Shown here in pieces: positions 8,514 through 16,824 of a stretch of 64,000 nucleotides of DNA; position 1 is the first letter of the stretch; each line of letters starts with the position of its first letter. The notes under the pieces are model-generated. The model worked only from the letters and a program-made list of their open reading frames with translations. It ran no database searches and was not told where the DNA came from. Made by a program: the position numbers and the translations under genes. Source of the stretch: Burkholderia sp. 4M9327F10 (lineage in GTDB: Bacteria; Pseudomonadota; Gammaproteobacteria; Burkholderiales; Burkholderiaceae); the NCBI RefSeq assembly GCF_005503145.1, contig NZ_SCNV01000008.1:1-64000 (forward strand), given 5' to 3'.

Positions 8514-10433
8514 TCAGGAGCCCGTAACGAGTGGATCGGCTGCCTGCACGCGCGCCCGGCGCAGCGTCAGCACGAACAGCGCACCGCCGTCCGGCGCGTT
8601 GCGCGCCACCAGCGAACCACCGGCGTCACGCGCGATCGATGACGAGATCGCGAGGCCAAGCCCCAGCCCCTGGCCCATTTCCTTTGTCGTAAAGAACGGT
8701 TCGAAGAGCCGCGGCAAGACGTCGTCCGGAATGCCGGGGCCGTTGTCGTGGACCGAGATGGATAGCGTCGCCGGAGATGTTTCTATCTCGATCTCGATGC
8801 GGGGCGCAACGGTGGTGGACTCCGGGAGGCCAGCCTCCGGATGGCCGACCCCCGGCTCCCCAACCGCGTCCAACGCGTTACCCAGCAGATTGATCAGCAC
8901 CTGCTCAAGCCGCAAGTCATCGCAATTCGCGACCAGTTCCAGATGTTCATCAGACGGATCAAAACGTGCGCGCGTACCGGATTCGGCATCTACCACCGTC
9001 AGCACCACCACCACGCCTTGCAGCCGCTTTTGCAACAGCGCCAGCACATTGCGCAGCGCTTTTGCGAGCGGCGCCCGCGCGCTGCGCGGCCGAGCCCGCC
9101 CAACAAACAGCTTCAACTGATTGGTAATCTTGCCCATGCGCTCAGTAAGCGCCGCAATCGCTTCGAGGTTCTCACGCGCCGAGGCCTGATCGCCGCGCTC
9201 CAGCAATACCCGCGTGTTATCCGAGAACCCGCGCAGCGCAGCCAGCGGCTGATTCAACTCATGCGTGATACCCGCCGCCATCTGACCGAGCGCGGCCAGC
9301 TTGCTCGCCTGGATCAGTTCATCGTGCGCCGCGCGCAACCCCTGTTCGGCGCGCGTGCGCTCGCTCACTTCCTTCTTGAGCTGCTCGTTCGCCTGCGACA
9401 GATCCGCGGTCCGCTCCGCCACCCGTTGATTCAGCTCCGCATAAGCGCGCTGCAGCAGCTCACGGCTGCGCATCACCTCGCGCACGCGCGCCCGCCGGGT
9501 TCTCCAGTAGAACGCCAGCAGGCACAGCGTCACGTAGCCGAAGCCCGTGACAATGGCGGCGTTGCGCGCGTCGGTGTCGACCGGGTCGACGCTCGCCATG
9601 GTGATCAGTTGCCACTCGGGCTCGCCGATTGCCCGCCGCGACGCCAGATAGCGCGGCGCATAGCGGCCGCCGCCGATGCGCACGATCTGCGCGTCGCCTT
9701 CGAGCGTGCGCTCGATCGTCACCGGCAAGGGCGGAATCTCCTGCTGCGCATACTGTCGTGTCTGATAGATCGAGTCGGCCACCGCTCCCGACAACGGCCG
9801 CACCGTGTGGTATTTCCAGGCCGGCACCGACGACAGGAAAATCACGCCGTGGTCGTCGGTGACGATCAGCGGCTCGGACGCATCCGCGCCCTGAAACCAT
9901 TCCAGATTGAGCTTGACGACCGCCACACCGACGATCTTGCCCTCGCGCCGCACCGGTTGCGAAATGTAGTAGCCCGGATCGTGCGAGATCGTGCCGATCC
10001 CGAAGAATCGGCCCACGCCGCCCTTCACTGCGTCCATGAAATACGGCCGGAACTGATATTCGACGCCGACAAAGCTCTCCGGCTCCTGCCAGTTGCTCGC
10101 TGCAACACAGAGCCCGTCGGCCTGAATAATGTAGGTGGCCGTGGCTCGCGCGTGACGGTTCAGGTCTTCCAGATAGCGATTGGCGCGCTCGACATTCGGC
10201 GCGGTAGGCGTGACCAGCACGTCCTGCACGAACGGATGCTCGGCCAGCAGGTAAGGCAGGGATTCGTAGCGCTCCAGCGTACTCTTGAGCGCATTGGTGG
10301 TGCGATCGACGCGCACCGCGGCGTTGCGCCGCAAGCTGTCGATGCCGCGCTGCCACGTGATGCTCCACGTGAGCCCGCACGCTGCCACGAGCCCGGCAAC
10401 GAGCGCGAAGAGGATCAGCAGGCGGCGCGTCAC
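8514..10433 (-). CDS. dctB: C4-dicarboxylate sensor kinase DctB
   Basis: A membrane histidine kinase of 639 residues. An N-terminal membrane segment (residues 5-25) and a second near residue 295 enclose a large periplasmic PAS/Cache-like sensor domain of the DctB type, followed by a cytoplasmic coiled coil. The HisKA motif ITHELNQPLAALRG holds the phosphorylated His391. The ATPase domain has the G-boxes (HDNGPGIPDD and a GLGLGLAIS motif). DctB senses external dicarboxylates such as succinate and phosphorylates DctD. It lies between dctA and dctD, all on the same strand, with a 198-base gap after dctA. Confidence 0.93.
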   Translation of the reverse strand: MTRRLLILFALVAGLVAACGLTWSITWQRGIDSLRRNAAVRVDRTTNALKSTLERYESLPYLLAEHPFVQDVLVTPTAPNVERANRYLEDLNRHARATATYIIQADGLCVAASNWQEPESFVGVEYQFRPYFMDAVKGGVGRFFGIGTISHDPGYYISQPVRREGKIVGVAVVKLNLEWFQGADASEPLIVTDDHGVIFLSSVPAWKYHTVRPLSGAVADSIYQTRQYAQQEIPPLPVTIERTLEGDAQIVRIGGGRYAPRYLASRRAIGEPEWQLITMASVDPVDTDARNAAIVTGFGYVTLCLLAFYWRTRRARVREVMRSRELLQRAYAELNQRVAERTADLSQANEQLKKEVSERTRAEQGLRAAHDELIQASKLAALGQMAAGITHELNQPLAALRGFSDNTRVLLERGDQASARENLEAIAALTERMGKITNQLKLFVGRARPRSARAPLAKALRNVLALLQKRLQGVVVVLTVVDAESGTRARFDPSDEHLELVANCDDLRLEQVLINLLGNALDAVGEPGVGHPEAGLPESTTVAPRIEIEIETSPATLSISVHDNGPGIPDDVLPRLFEPFFTTKEMGQGLGLGLAISSSIARDAGGSLVARNAPDGGALFVLTLRRARVQAADPLVTGS

Positions 10434-10467
10434 GTTAGCGGATTCCGGTCAGTGGGGTGCAGTTATT

Positions 10468-10505
10468 GTGGCATAACCCGGTGGCATAACCCGGTGCCAT
10501 AACCA
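10468..10505. repeat. 13-bp tandem repeat, three copies
   Basis: GTGGCATAACCCG occurs twice in perfect tandem (10468-10480 and 10481-10493), followed by a degenerate third copy to 10505. It lies in the gap between dctA and dctB, just upstream of the dctB start, and could affect spacing in the dctB promoter or leader. Confidence 0.75.
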
Positions 10506-10631
10506 GTCGGAGCGGACAGCGGGGCGGACGGCGTGACGGCCGGGCGGTGGGCACCCGGACCGTCAGCGCCCGCTCTCCGTCCAGCAAGGCAGGCGCGGCC
10601 CTCGTGGGCAGCGCCGCCACACGACGCTTGC

Positions 10632-11915
10632 TTACGCGCCCGCCGTTTCCTTCACCGCCACGACTTCGCCACGCAGTGCCGCGCGCAGCTTGCTGCGATC
10701 CAGTTCCTTCTCCCACGCCGACACCACCACGGTAGCCACACCATTGCCGACGATATTCGTCAGCGCACGGCACTCGCTCATGAAGCGGTCAATGCCGAGA
10801 ATCAGCACCATGCCCGACAGCGGGATGGTCGGCACCACAGCCAGCGTCGCAGCGAGCGTGATGAAGCCCGCGCCCGTCACGCCGCTTGCGCCCTTCGAGG
10901 TCAGCATGGTGACGGCGAGCAGCGTGAGCTGCTGGGTGAGCGTGAGATCCGTATTGGTGGCCTGAGCAATGAACAGCACCGCCATCGTCATGTAGATATT
11001 GGTGCCGTCGAGGTTGAACGAGTAACCGGTCGGCACCACGAGGCCCACCACCGAGCGCGAGCAGCCGAGCTTTTCGAGCTTCAGCATCAGTTGCGGCAGC
11101 GCCGCTTCCGACGAACTCGTGCCGAGCACGATCAGCATTTCTTCCTTGATGTACGCCACAAAGCGCAGCACGCTGAAGCCGACCATCCGCGCAATGGCGC
11201 CGAGCACTACCACCACGAACACGATCGAAGTCAGATAGAAGGTGCCGATCAGCTTGAGCATGGGCAGCAGCGAACCGATGCCGTACTTGCCGATGGTGAA
11301 GGCCATCGCGCCGAACGCGCCGATCGGCGCGAGCTTCGTGATGATGCGCACCACGCCGAACAGCACGCTCGAAAGGCTTTCGACCAGATCCGTGACGACC
11401 TTGCCGCGCTCGCCGAGCGTCGCCAGCACGCTGCCGAACAGCATGGCGATCAGCAGGATCTGCAGGATTTCGCCTTGTGCGAAGGCATCCGTGATTGTGT
11501 TCGGAATGATGTGCATCAGGAAGTCGACCGTGCTTTGGCCGTGCGCCTTGGCGGCGTACGAAGCGACTTCCTTGCCGTCGAGCGTGGCCGGATCGACGTT
11601 GAAGCCCGCGCCCGGCTTGAGCAGATGCGTGGCGATCAGGCCGAGCACCAGCGCGAACGACGAAACGACTTCGAAGTACAGCAGCGCCTTGCCGCCGACC
11701 CGCCCAACCTTCTTCATATCCTGCATGCCGGCGATGCCGGTCACGACCGTACAGAAGATGATCGGCCCGATCACCATCTTGATCAGCTTGATGAAGGCGT
11801 CGCCGAACGGCTTCATGTCGATAGCGAGGGCCGGCGAGTAATGGCCGAGGAGAATGCCGACGATGATGGCGGCGATCACCTGGACATAGAGCACTTTATA
11901 GAAGGGTTTCTTCAC
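10632..11915 (-). CDS. dctA: C4-dicarboxylate:cation symporter DctA
   Basis: An inner-membrane symporter of the DAACS family that imports succinate, fumarate and malate with H+ or Na+. The sequence has about eight hydrophobic segments plus the hairpin signatures: [12 protein letters not shown] (serine-rich HP1), [10 protein letters not shown] (the substrate and cation NLDG motif) and a [10 protein letters not shown] (HP2) loop. I place the start at a GTG (11915) with AGGAA six bases upstream, because this aligns with the known N-terminus ([12 protein letters not shown], like E. coli DctA). The open frame continues upstream to 11966 without support. Transcription probably starts from the sigma-54 promoter at 12104-12120. 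Confidence 0.95.
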   Translation of the reverse strand: MKKPFYKVLYVQVIAAIIVGILLGHYSPALAIDMKPFGDAFIKLIKMVIGPIIFCTVVTGIAGMQDMKKVGRVGGKALLYFEVVSSFALVLGLIATHLLKPGAGFNVDPATLDGKEVASYAAKAHGQSTVDFLMHIIPNTITDAFAQGEILQILLIAMLFGSVLATLGERGKVVTDLVESLSSVLFGVVRIITKLAPIGAFGAMAFTIGKYGIGSLLPMLKLIGTFYLTSIVFVVVVLGAIARMVGFSVLRFVAYIKEEMLIVLGTSSSEAALPQLMLKLEKLGCSRSVVGLVVPTGYSFNLDGTNIYMTMAVLFIAQATNTDLTLTQQLTLLAVTMLTSKGASGVTGAGFITLAATLAVVPTIPLSGMVLILGIDRFMSECRALTNIVGNGVATVVVSAWEKELDRSKLRAALRGEVVAVKETAGA

Positions 11916-12103
11916 GATGGTTCCTGCGATGTGGATGAGCCAATGGCCTGCCACGCTGCGCATCATGCGAACGAATAGACGTGTCGCCTGTGCACGGCAT
12001 CGGGCCGCGACAAGACGACGAATTCAGAAATACCGGGAGGGAAAATCGGACATCGTTGTCTCCATGCTTTAGTTGTCGGGCCTTTGCGGCCGCGCTTCCA
12101 CTT

Positions 12104-12120
12104 TGCAAGGTCGATGCCAG
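12104..12120 (-). promoter_or_regulatory. Sigma-54 (-24/-12) promoter for dctA
   Basis: On the minus strand the sequence reads CTGGCAT-CGACC-TTGCA, matching the -24/-12 consensus TGGCAC-N5-TTGCW with one permitted C-to-T change. GG and GC have the correct spacing. It lies about 190 bases upstream of the dctA start, giving a leader of roughly 175-180 bases. The presence of the sigma-54 activator DctD in the same locus strongly supports it. Confidence 0.8.
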
Positions 12121-12188
12121 CTAGATTGCAAGTCTTTCTCTTTGATTTTTAAGGATTTTTTTGACGCGAAGCAAGCAGGCCGTCCAGC

Positions 12189-12227
12189 TTTCCGGAAATC
12201 CGGACGGCGGGCGTCGGAGATTCCGGA
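12189..12227. promoter_or_regulatory. Candidate DctD upstream activator sites
   Basis: TTTCCGGAAA is a perfect 10-base palindrome at about 12190-12199. Two more TCCGGA elements follow, the last at 12222-12227, so three copies fall within 37 bases. They lie about 80-120 bases upstream of the sigma-54 promoter, the usual position for sites bound by NtrC-family activators. Assignment to DctD is inference from position. Confidence 0.4.
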
Positions 12228-12228
12228 C

Positions 12229-12263
12229 AAAAAAATGCCTTCCTCGCGGCAGGAAGGCATTTT
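12229..12263 (-). terminator. Intrinsic terminator
   Basis: ATGCCTTCCT pairs with AGGAAGGCAT around a six-base loop (stem about 12233-12244 with 12251-12262). On the minus strand the stem is followed by a run of seven T residues. It would stop transcription coming from the membrane-protein gene at 12431-12814 before the dctA control region. Confidence 0.8.
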
Positions 12264-12430
12264 CAATCAAATATCGGAGACTTTATTGTTCGTGGGCTTC
12301 GGTTAGGGGTACCGCTGCGAAGCTCACATCTCAATATTAGGAGCATTCTGGCGCGCTTACCGTTAAGCATTGTCAAATCGCGCGCCCTTGCGGGGATATG
12401 GCATGAAGCGCCGCCAGAAATCACACAGCG

Positions 12431-12814
12431 TCATGCGCCGTCGGCACGCCCACGACCGCGCCAGAACAGCAGTAACCAGGCCAGCGATATTCCCACCGCT
12501 ATGCCCAGGAATTCGCATAGCACGCGTGTGCCGATACTGTCCGGATCGTGTACGCCTTCGAGTGCCGTACGCATCATCACCGGTGACTGCAGGTCGGTGT
12601 AGTTGAAATAGATCAGGTTCCACAGATCGCCGCTGGAACTGGGCAGCACAGAGAGCATATAAGCCACGCCGAGTTCGCGGCCATGGTTCCAGGGTTGCTT
12701 GCGGGTCAGCCAGTGCACCAGCAGCAGCATGAAGAATCCAATCACCGCGGCAATCGCACCCGCTTGTATGCCGCCGACGATGCCGTCACCCATCCACGAT
12801 TGGTCGTAAAACAT
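12431..12814 (-). CDS. Small integral membrane protein, function unknown
   Basis: A 127-residue protein with at least two clear membrane segments: residues 13-36 (GGIQAGAIAAVIGFFMLLLV) and about 98-118 (FLGIAVGISLAWLLLFW). A less hydrophobic loop, WNLIYFNYTD, lies between them. The C-terminus is short and basic. I do not recognise a family or a motif that would give a function. It stands alone on the minus strand and ends shortly before a strong terminator, which fits a monocistronic unit. It lies next to, but probably apart from, the dct locus. Confidence 0.7.
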   Translation of the reverse strand: MFYDQSWMGDGIVGGIQAGAIAAVIGFFMLLLVHWLTRKQPWNHGRELGVAYMLSVLPSSSGDLWNLIYFNYTDLQSPVMMRTALEGVHDPDSIGTRVLCEFLGIAVGISLAWLLLFWRGRGRADGA

Positions 12815-12934
12815 GCCTGTGTCACCCGGTCATCTATACCGAGGCATTATGCCCCAATGCAGGCCCCCCTGCGGCGGCTGGAAGGCCAGGCGCCTTACAT
12901 GAACACGCCTGCCGTAACATTACCGCTAACGAGT

Positions 12935-13240
12935 TCAATCGAAATCGAACACATCGAAGAGCGAGCGTTTCTTCCTGTATCCCGCGTGTCCCGTGTGTCC
13001 CGACCGGCGATCGTCGTAACGATGATTTTCGTGCGGATGCTCGCGGTACCGGTCCCGATGATCTTCCCGATGGCGGCTTACGCCGCCTTGTGCGCCGATA
13101 CGCTCCACGTCGTCTGCAATCAGCTTGTCGAGTTCACCGCGATCGAGCCATACGCCGCGGCAATCCGGGCAGTAGTCGATCTCGATCGAGCGGCGCTCGG
13201 TCATCAGAAGGTCAGTCGTCTTGCAAGCGGGGCATTTCAT
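12935..13240 (-). CDS. TFIIB-type zinc-ribbon protein
   Basis: A 101-residue protein with an N-terminal zinc ribbon of the zf-TFIIB family: MKCPAC near the start and YCPDCRGVWLDRGELDKL at about 23-40. The second half is low-complexity and rich in His, Arg, Asp and Tyr, ending in an aromatic and acidic tail (SLFDVFDFD). The ATG at 13240 has GAGGAG seven bases upstream, which decides the start over a TTG five codons earlier. Such proteins are widespread in proteobacteria. The ribbon is expected to bind Zn2+, but no process has been assigned to this type that I can name. Confidence 0.85.
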   Translation of the reverse strand: MKCPACKTTDLLMTERRSIEIDYCPDCRGVWLDRGELDKLIADDVERIGAQGGVSRHREDHRDRYREHPHENHRYDDRRSGHTGHAGYRKKRSLFDVFDFD

Positions 13241-13343
13241 GGCGTTGCTCCTCAAAAAGGTTAGAGATGCCGTCCACGGCGTGCGTCAGTGAAGTGAGAT
13301 GTACCGGACGACGCTGGCGTAGTGACATCATCGCCGCGCCATG

Positions 13344-13394
13344 ACTTCGGATAAATCAGTGATAAGCTGAACAACGTATCGATTTTTCCGAAGT
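13344..13394. promoter_or_regulatory. Long imperfect palindrome before nhaR-type regulator
   Basis: The 14-mer ACTTCGGATAAATC (13344-13357) matches the reverse complement of GATTTTTCCGAAGT (13381-13394) at 13 of 14 positions, with a 23-base spacer that itself contains GATA and TATC arms. The right arm touches the regulator's start codon. It could be an autoregulatory operator or an RNA hairpin that hides the start. Confidence 0.55.
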
Positions 13395-13395
13395 G

Positions 13396-14286
13396 ATGCG
13401 GCCCATGCTGAACTATCGCCATCTCTACTATTTCTGGATCGTCGTCAAGGAAGGCGGTTTCGCGCGCGCAGCCGAGCGCCTCGACATGGCGGTCCAGACG
13501 ATCAGCGCGCAGGTACGCGAGCTGGAAAAGTCGATCGGACGCCAGCTGCTGAAATCCGCGGGGCGCGGCGTCGCCATGACCGAAGCCGGCGAGACGGCTT
13601 TCAATCGCGCGGAGCAGATTTTTCAGATCGGCGAGGCGCTGCTCGGCGAGATCCGCGAGACGGACGGCCAGCGCACTGCGCGGCTCGCCGTGGGTCTTTC
13701 AGACGGTATTTCGAAGCTCGCCGCGCACGCGCTGCTTGCACCGGTGCTCAATACGCCGGCGCTCAGGCTGCTGTGCCACGAAGGGGAGCATGCGCAACTG
13801 TTGTCGGAGCTTGCGCTGCATCGGCTCGATCTGGTGCTGGCATGCCAGCCGGCACCGCACAATGCGGACCTGCGCGTGGTGAGCCAGCGCCTCGTCGGCT
13901 CGCCCGTCGACTGGTACGGCCCGGCGGCGCTCATCGGCAAGGCGTCTCGCGCCGGGTTCCCGCAATGCCTCGCCGATCTGCCGGTGCTCTTGCCCACCGG
14001 GCACGCCGCATTGCGTGCGCGCCTCGACCGGTGGTTCGAAGCGGTGGGAATCCGGCCGCGAATCGTTGGAGAATTCGAGGATAGTGCGCTGATGGCGGTG
14101 TTCGCCGCACGTGGGCTCGGCGTGTTTCCGCTCGCGGAACTGGGCGCCGAGGACCTCTCCTTGCTACGAGGGCTGCGCTGGCTCGGCCGCGCGGATGGCG
14201 TCATCGAAGAGATTCACGCCATCCGCTCGCGGCGCGGCCAGCATCATGCGCTCGCGTCTCAGGTGGTCGACGCCGCGCGTTCGTGA
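13396..14286 (+). CDS. nhaR: NhaR-type LysR transcriptional activator
   Basis: A LysR-family regulator of about 296 residues. The N-terminal winged helix-turn-helix opens with LNYRHLYYFWIVVKEGGFARAA, which matches the NhaR subgroup (NYxHLYYFW) rather than general LysR proteins. A substrate-binding-like domain makes up the rest, with the conserved FAARGLGVFPL segment near residue 235. In E. coli NhaR responds to Na+ and activates nhaA; no antiporter gene lies in this window, so the target here is unknown. The gene converges on and overlaps the TerB-like gene by 28 bases. The start could also be the ATG three codons downstream. Confidence 0.85.
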   Translation: MRPMLNYRHLYYFWIVVKEGGFARAAERLDMAVQTISAQVRELEKSIGRQLLKSAGRGVAMTEAGETAFNRAEQIFQIGEALLGEIRETDGQRTARLAVGLSDGISKLAAHALLAPVLNTPALRLLCHEGEHAQLLSELALHRLDLVLACQPAPHNADLRVVSQRLVGSPVDWYGPAALIGKASRAGFPQCLADLPVLLPTGHAALRARLDRWFEAVGIRPRIVGEFEDSALMAVFAARGLGVFPLAELGAEDLSLLRGLRWLGRADGVIEEIHAIRSRRGQHHALASQVVDAARS

Positions 14287-14720
14287 CCGGGCAAGCGGCC
14301 GGGCGCGGCGCCGAGGCGGACCGGGACCGGTGCTGAGGCGGGCCCCCACGCACTAAAAATCGCTGCCAGCAGCGCGATCTCGCCATCCGCAAGGTGCTCG
14401 TCGGCGATCGCGACGGACATGCACAGGCGCATGACCTTGCGTCGCAACGGCGGGGAGTCGACCTCGCCAAGCAGCGTGGCAAGCATGGCCGCGTCTATCT
14501 GGTCGAGCGTTGGCGCAAGCGACGCGTGGGCGATGGAGTGATCCTCGCACAGCGCCTGCACGATCTGGGCAAACTGCTCCGGTACGAGACCAAGCTGGCC
14601 GGCGATATCGAGCTTGTCGAGCGCGCGCTCCTCGGAGCTGCAGACGTGGCCGTCGGAGATCAGCACCAGCGCGACAATACGTGCGGCAGCCTGAGGACTG
14701 TTACGGGGATAGCTTCGCAT
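14259..14720 (-). CDS. TerB-like (tellurite resistance B family) protein
   Basis: A 153-residue all-helical protein whose pattern (repeated ISDGHVCSSEE and IADEHLADGE acidic loops between helices) fits the TerB family. TerB-like proteins carry metal-binding acidic loops and are linked to tellurite and stress responses, though many family members have no known role. The ATG at 14720 is preceded by AAGGAG at good spacing. The last 28 bases overlap the end of the convergent nhaR gene. No terABCDE genes are nearby, so this is a stand-alone member and I do not claim tellurite resistance. Confidence 0.75.
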   Translation of the reverse strand: MRSYPRNSPQAAARIVALVLISDGHVCSSEERALDKLDIAGQLGLVPEQFAQIVQALCEDHSIAHASLAPTLDQIDAAMLATLLGEVDSPPLRRKVMRLCMSVAIADEHLADGEIALLAAIFSAWGPASAPVPVRLGAAPGRLPGHERAASTT

Positions 14721-14736
14721 GACGGGGCTCCTTTTC

Positions 14737-14751
14737 GCGGACACTGTCCGC
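14737..14751. promoter_or_regulatory. 15-bp perfect palindrome upstream of terB-like gene
   Basis: GCGGACA-C-TGTCCGC is a perfect inverted repeat with a one-base centre, directly upstream of the ribosome-binding site of the TerB-like gene on the minus strand. Its place and symmetry suit an operator; the binding protein is unknown. Confidence 0.4.
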
Positions 14752-14882
14752 AGTGGTGATGGGCCTCAGTCTGCGTGAAGTTTTGAATCGGATAAATCTG
14801 TTAATTCCGGAGCGAGGGTTCGGAAAAACCGAAGGGTCAGCCAATCGAATCCGGCGCGCATCCCCTTCGGCGACCCAATACG

Positions 14883-15953
14883 TCAAGCAACGCCCTCTTC
14901 CAGCACCAGCAGGTTCTCATGCGAGAAACCCAGCGCCACCGGCTGGCCCCGCTCCGGCAAGCTGCGGTTCGGATCGTTGAAGACATCAAGCGAAATCACC
15001 GCATCTTTGACCCGCGTCCTGATGCGCACGATTGCGCCGAGGAAGCTCACCTCCTCCACTGTCGCCGCCAGCGTGTTACGCCCCGCCGCCGGCGCCTCCA
15101 GCACGATCGCCTCCGGGCGCAGCGCCAGCAGACGTTTCTTTCCGGCGTCATCAGGCGCCAGTTGCTGCGTGGTCACCAGCTCCTGGCCGTCCACCGCCAT
15201 CTTTCCGCTCGCGGGATCCACCACGTGGCCGGAGAGAATATTGAGCGTGCCGACAAACGACGCCACGAAGCGCGTGCGCGGATAGTTGTAGATCTCCGAG
15301 GATGTGCCCACCTGCTCGACGCGCCCCTCGTTCATCACCACGATGCGGTCGGAGATCGAGAGCGCCTCTTCCTGGTCGTGGGTCACGAAGATCGAGGTGA
15401 TGCCCAGATCGCGCTGCAGCGCACGAATGTCCTGGCGCAGCGAAATGCGGATCTTTGCATCCAGCGCAGAGAGCGGCTCGTCGAGCAGCAACACCTGCGG
15501 CTTGCCCGCCAGCGCGCGAGCCAGCGCCACGCGCTGCTGCTGGCCGCCTGAAAGCTGCCACGGGTAGCGCTCGCCGACGTGCGGCAGCTTGATCAGTTCC
15601 AGCATCTCGTCGACGCGCCGGCGAATCTCCTCCTGCGGACGACGCGCCACTTTCAGGCCGAAGCCGATGTTGTCGGCGACCGTCATGTTCGGAAACAGCG
15701 CATACGACTGGAACACCATGCCGACCTTGCGCTGGCGCGTGCGCAGATGCGTCACGTCGCGGCCGTCGAGGCGGATCACGCCGCGCGTCGGGTTCTCGAA
15801 GCCCGCAATCATGCGCAGCACCGTGGTCTTGCCGCAGCCCGACGGGCCGAGAAAGGTGATGAACTCGCCGCGCTCGATCTTCATGTCGAAATGATGCAGC
15901 GCCGTATTCGCCCCAAAGGACTTGTGCAGATTTTCGATCTCGAGGAATGCCAT
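14883..15953 (-). CDS. ABC importer ATPase (PotA/UgpC class)
   Basis: The nucleotide-binding subunit, 356 residues, of a class I importer. Walker A is GPSGCGKT, the Q-loop is VFQSYALF, the signature is LSGGQQQR, Walker B is VLLLDEPLSALD and the H-loop is VTHDQEEAL. The C-terminal third is a TOBE/OB domain, as in PotA, UgpC and FbpC. The start is the ATG before AFLEIENLHKSFG. It is the last gene of a minus-strand operon after two permeases (gap of 19 bases), a binding protein and a phosphodiesterase. The substrate is not fixed by this subunit; context suggests a phosphate-containing compound. Confidence 0.92.
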   Translation of the reverse strand: MAFLEIENLHKSFGANTALHHFDMKIERGEFITFLGPSGCGKTTVLRMIAGFENPTRGVIRLDGRDVTHLRTRQRKVGMVFQSYALFPNMTVADNIGFGLKVARRPQEEIRRRVDEMLELIKLPHVGERYPWQLSGGQQQRVALARALAGKPQVLLLDEPLSALDAKIRISLRQDIRALQRDLGITSIFVTHDQEEALSISDRIVVMNEGRVEQVGTSSEIYNYPRTRFVASFVGTLNILSGHVVDPASGKMAVDGQELVTTQQLAPDDAGKKRLLALRPEAIVLEAPAAGRNTLAATVEEVSFLGAIVRIRTRVKDAVISLDVFNDPNRSLPERGQPVALGFSHENLLVLEEGVA

Positions 15954-15972
15954 GCTTCGAAGCCTCAGTTCA

Positions 15973-16824
15973 TCAGGGTTTGGATCCGGCCGCCGCGCTC
16001 GCCGGGCCGCCGGTCGGGCCGCTCGCCGCGTCGCGGGCTGAGCCACGGGCCGAACCGCGCGCCGAGCCGAATACCTGGATCAGCCCCATCGAGGCCCAGG
16101 TAATGACGAACGCGATGATCGCGAGCGCCGACGGTTCATAGGCGCGGTTCGCGCCGATCAGTTGCAGGTACGGTCCGAACGCCGGCCGGTCGAGCAGGCT
16201 CGCGAGCGTGAACTCGCCGATCACCACCGCAAAGGTGAGGAAGGCGCCAGAGAGAATCCCCGAGCGGATATTCGGAAAGATCACCTTGAACAGGATGGTC
16301 GGCCAGTTGGCGCCGAGGCATTCCGCGGCCTCGGTCAGCGAGCGCACGTCCACTGAAGCGAGGCCCGCATCGACCGAGCGGTACATGTACGGCAGCGACA
16401 GCGTCACGTAGCCGAACACCAGCAGCAGATCGGTGGCGCGCTCGTTGCCGGTGAGCGGCAGGATCGAGCTGCTGTTGTAGATGCGCAGATATCCGAACAC
16501 GATCACAATGGCCGGAATCACCAGCGGCAGCAGCGTGATGAACTCCACCACCGGCCGCAGCTTCGGCAGGCGCAGACGGACCCAGTAGGCCGTCGGCACC
16601 ACCAGCAGCACGCCCACCACAATCGTCAGGACTGCCATCAGCATCGAGTAACCGAACGAGGCCTGAAAACGCGGGTCGCCGAGCACGACACGGTAGGCGT
16701 CGAAGCTGTACGAATCGCGCCGCATGCGCAGGCTGAATTCGAAGGTGGCGGCGAGCGGAATCAGGAAATACAGCGAGCCCACGACCATCGCGGTCCATGC
16801 GCCCACACGCGACTGGCTTTTCAT
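15973..16824 (-). CDS. ABC importer permease, PotC-like
   Basis: An inner-membrane permease of 283 residues with six predicted membrane spans and the EAA loop (SLTEAAECLGANWPTILFKV, around 164-183) that docks to the ATPase. The C-terminus is an unusual soluble tail of Gly, Ser, Ala and Arg that includes three near repeats of GSAR, absent from typical PotC/CysW proteins and probably disordered. Its start overlaps the stop of the upstream permease by four bases (ATGA), so the two are translationally coupled. It pairs with that permease to form the membrane channel. Confidence 0.9.
   Translation of the reverse strand: MKSQSRVGAWTAMVVGSLYFLIPLAATFEFSLRMRRDSYSFDAYRVVLGDPRFQASFGYSMLMAVLTIVVGVLLVVPTAYWVRLRLPKLRPVVEFITLLPLVIPAIVIVFGYLRIYNSSSILPLTGNERATDLLLVFGYVTLSLPYMYRSVDAGLASVDVRSLTEAAECLGANWPTILFKVIFPNIRSGILSGAFLTFAVVIGEFTLASLLDRPAFGPYLQLIGANRAYEPSALAIIAFVITWASMGLIQVFGSARGSARGSARDAASGPTGGPASAAAGSKP

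Noticed and set aside
8841..10502. Open frame of 553 codons on the plus strand, antisense to dctB
   Set aside because: dctB has clear kinase motifs; the opposite strand shows only Arg/His/Gln-rich shadow sequence.
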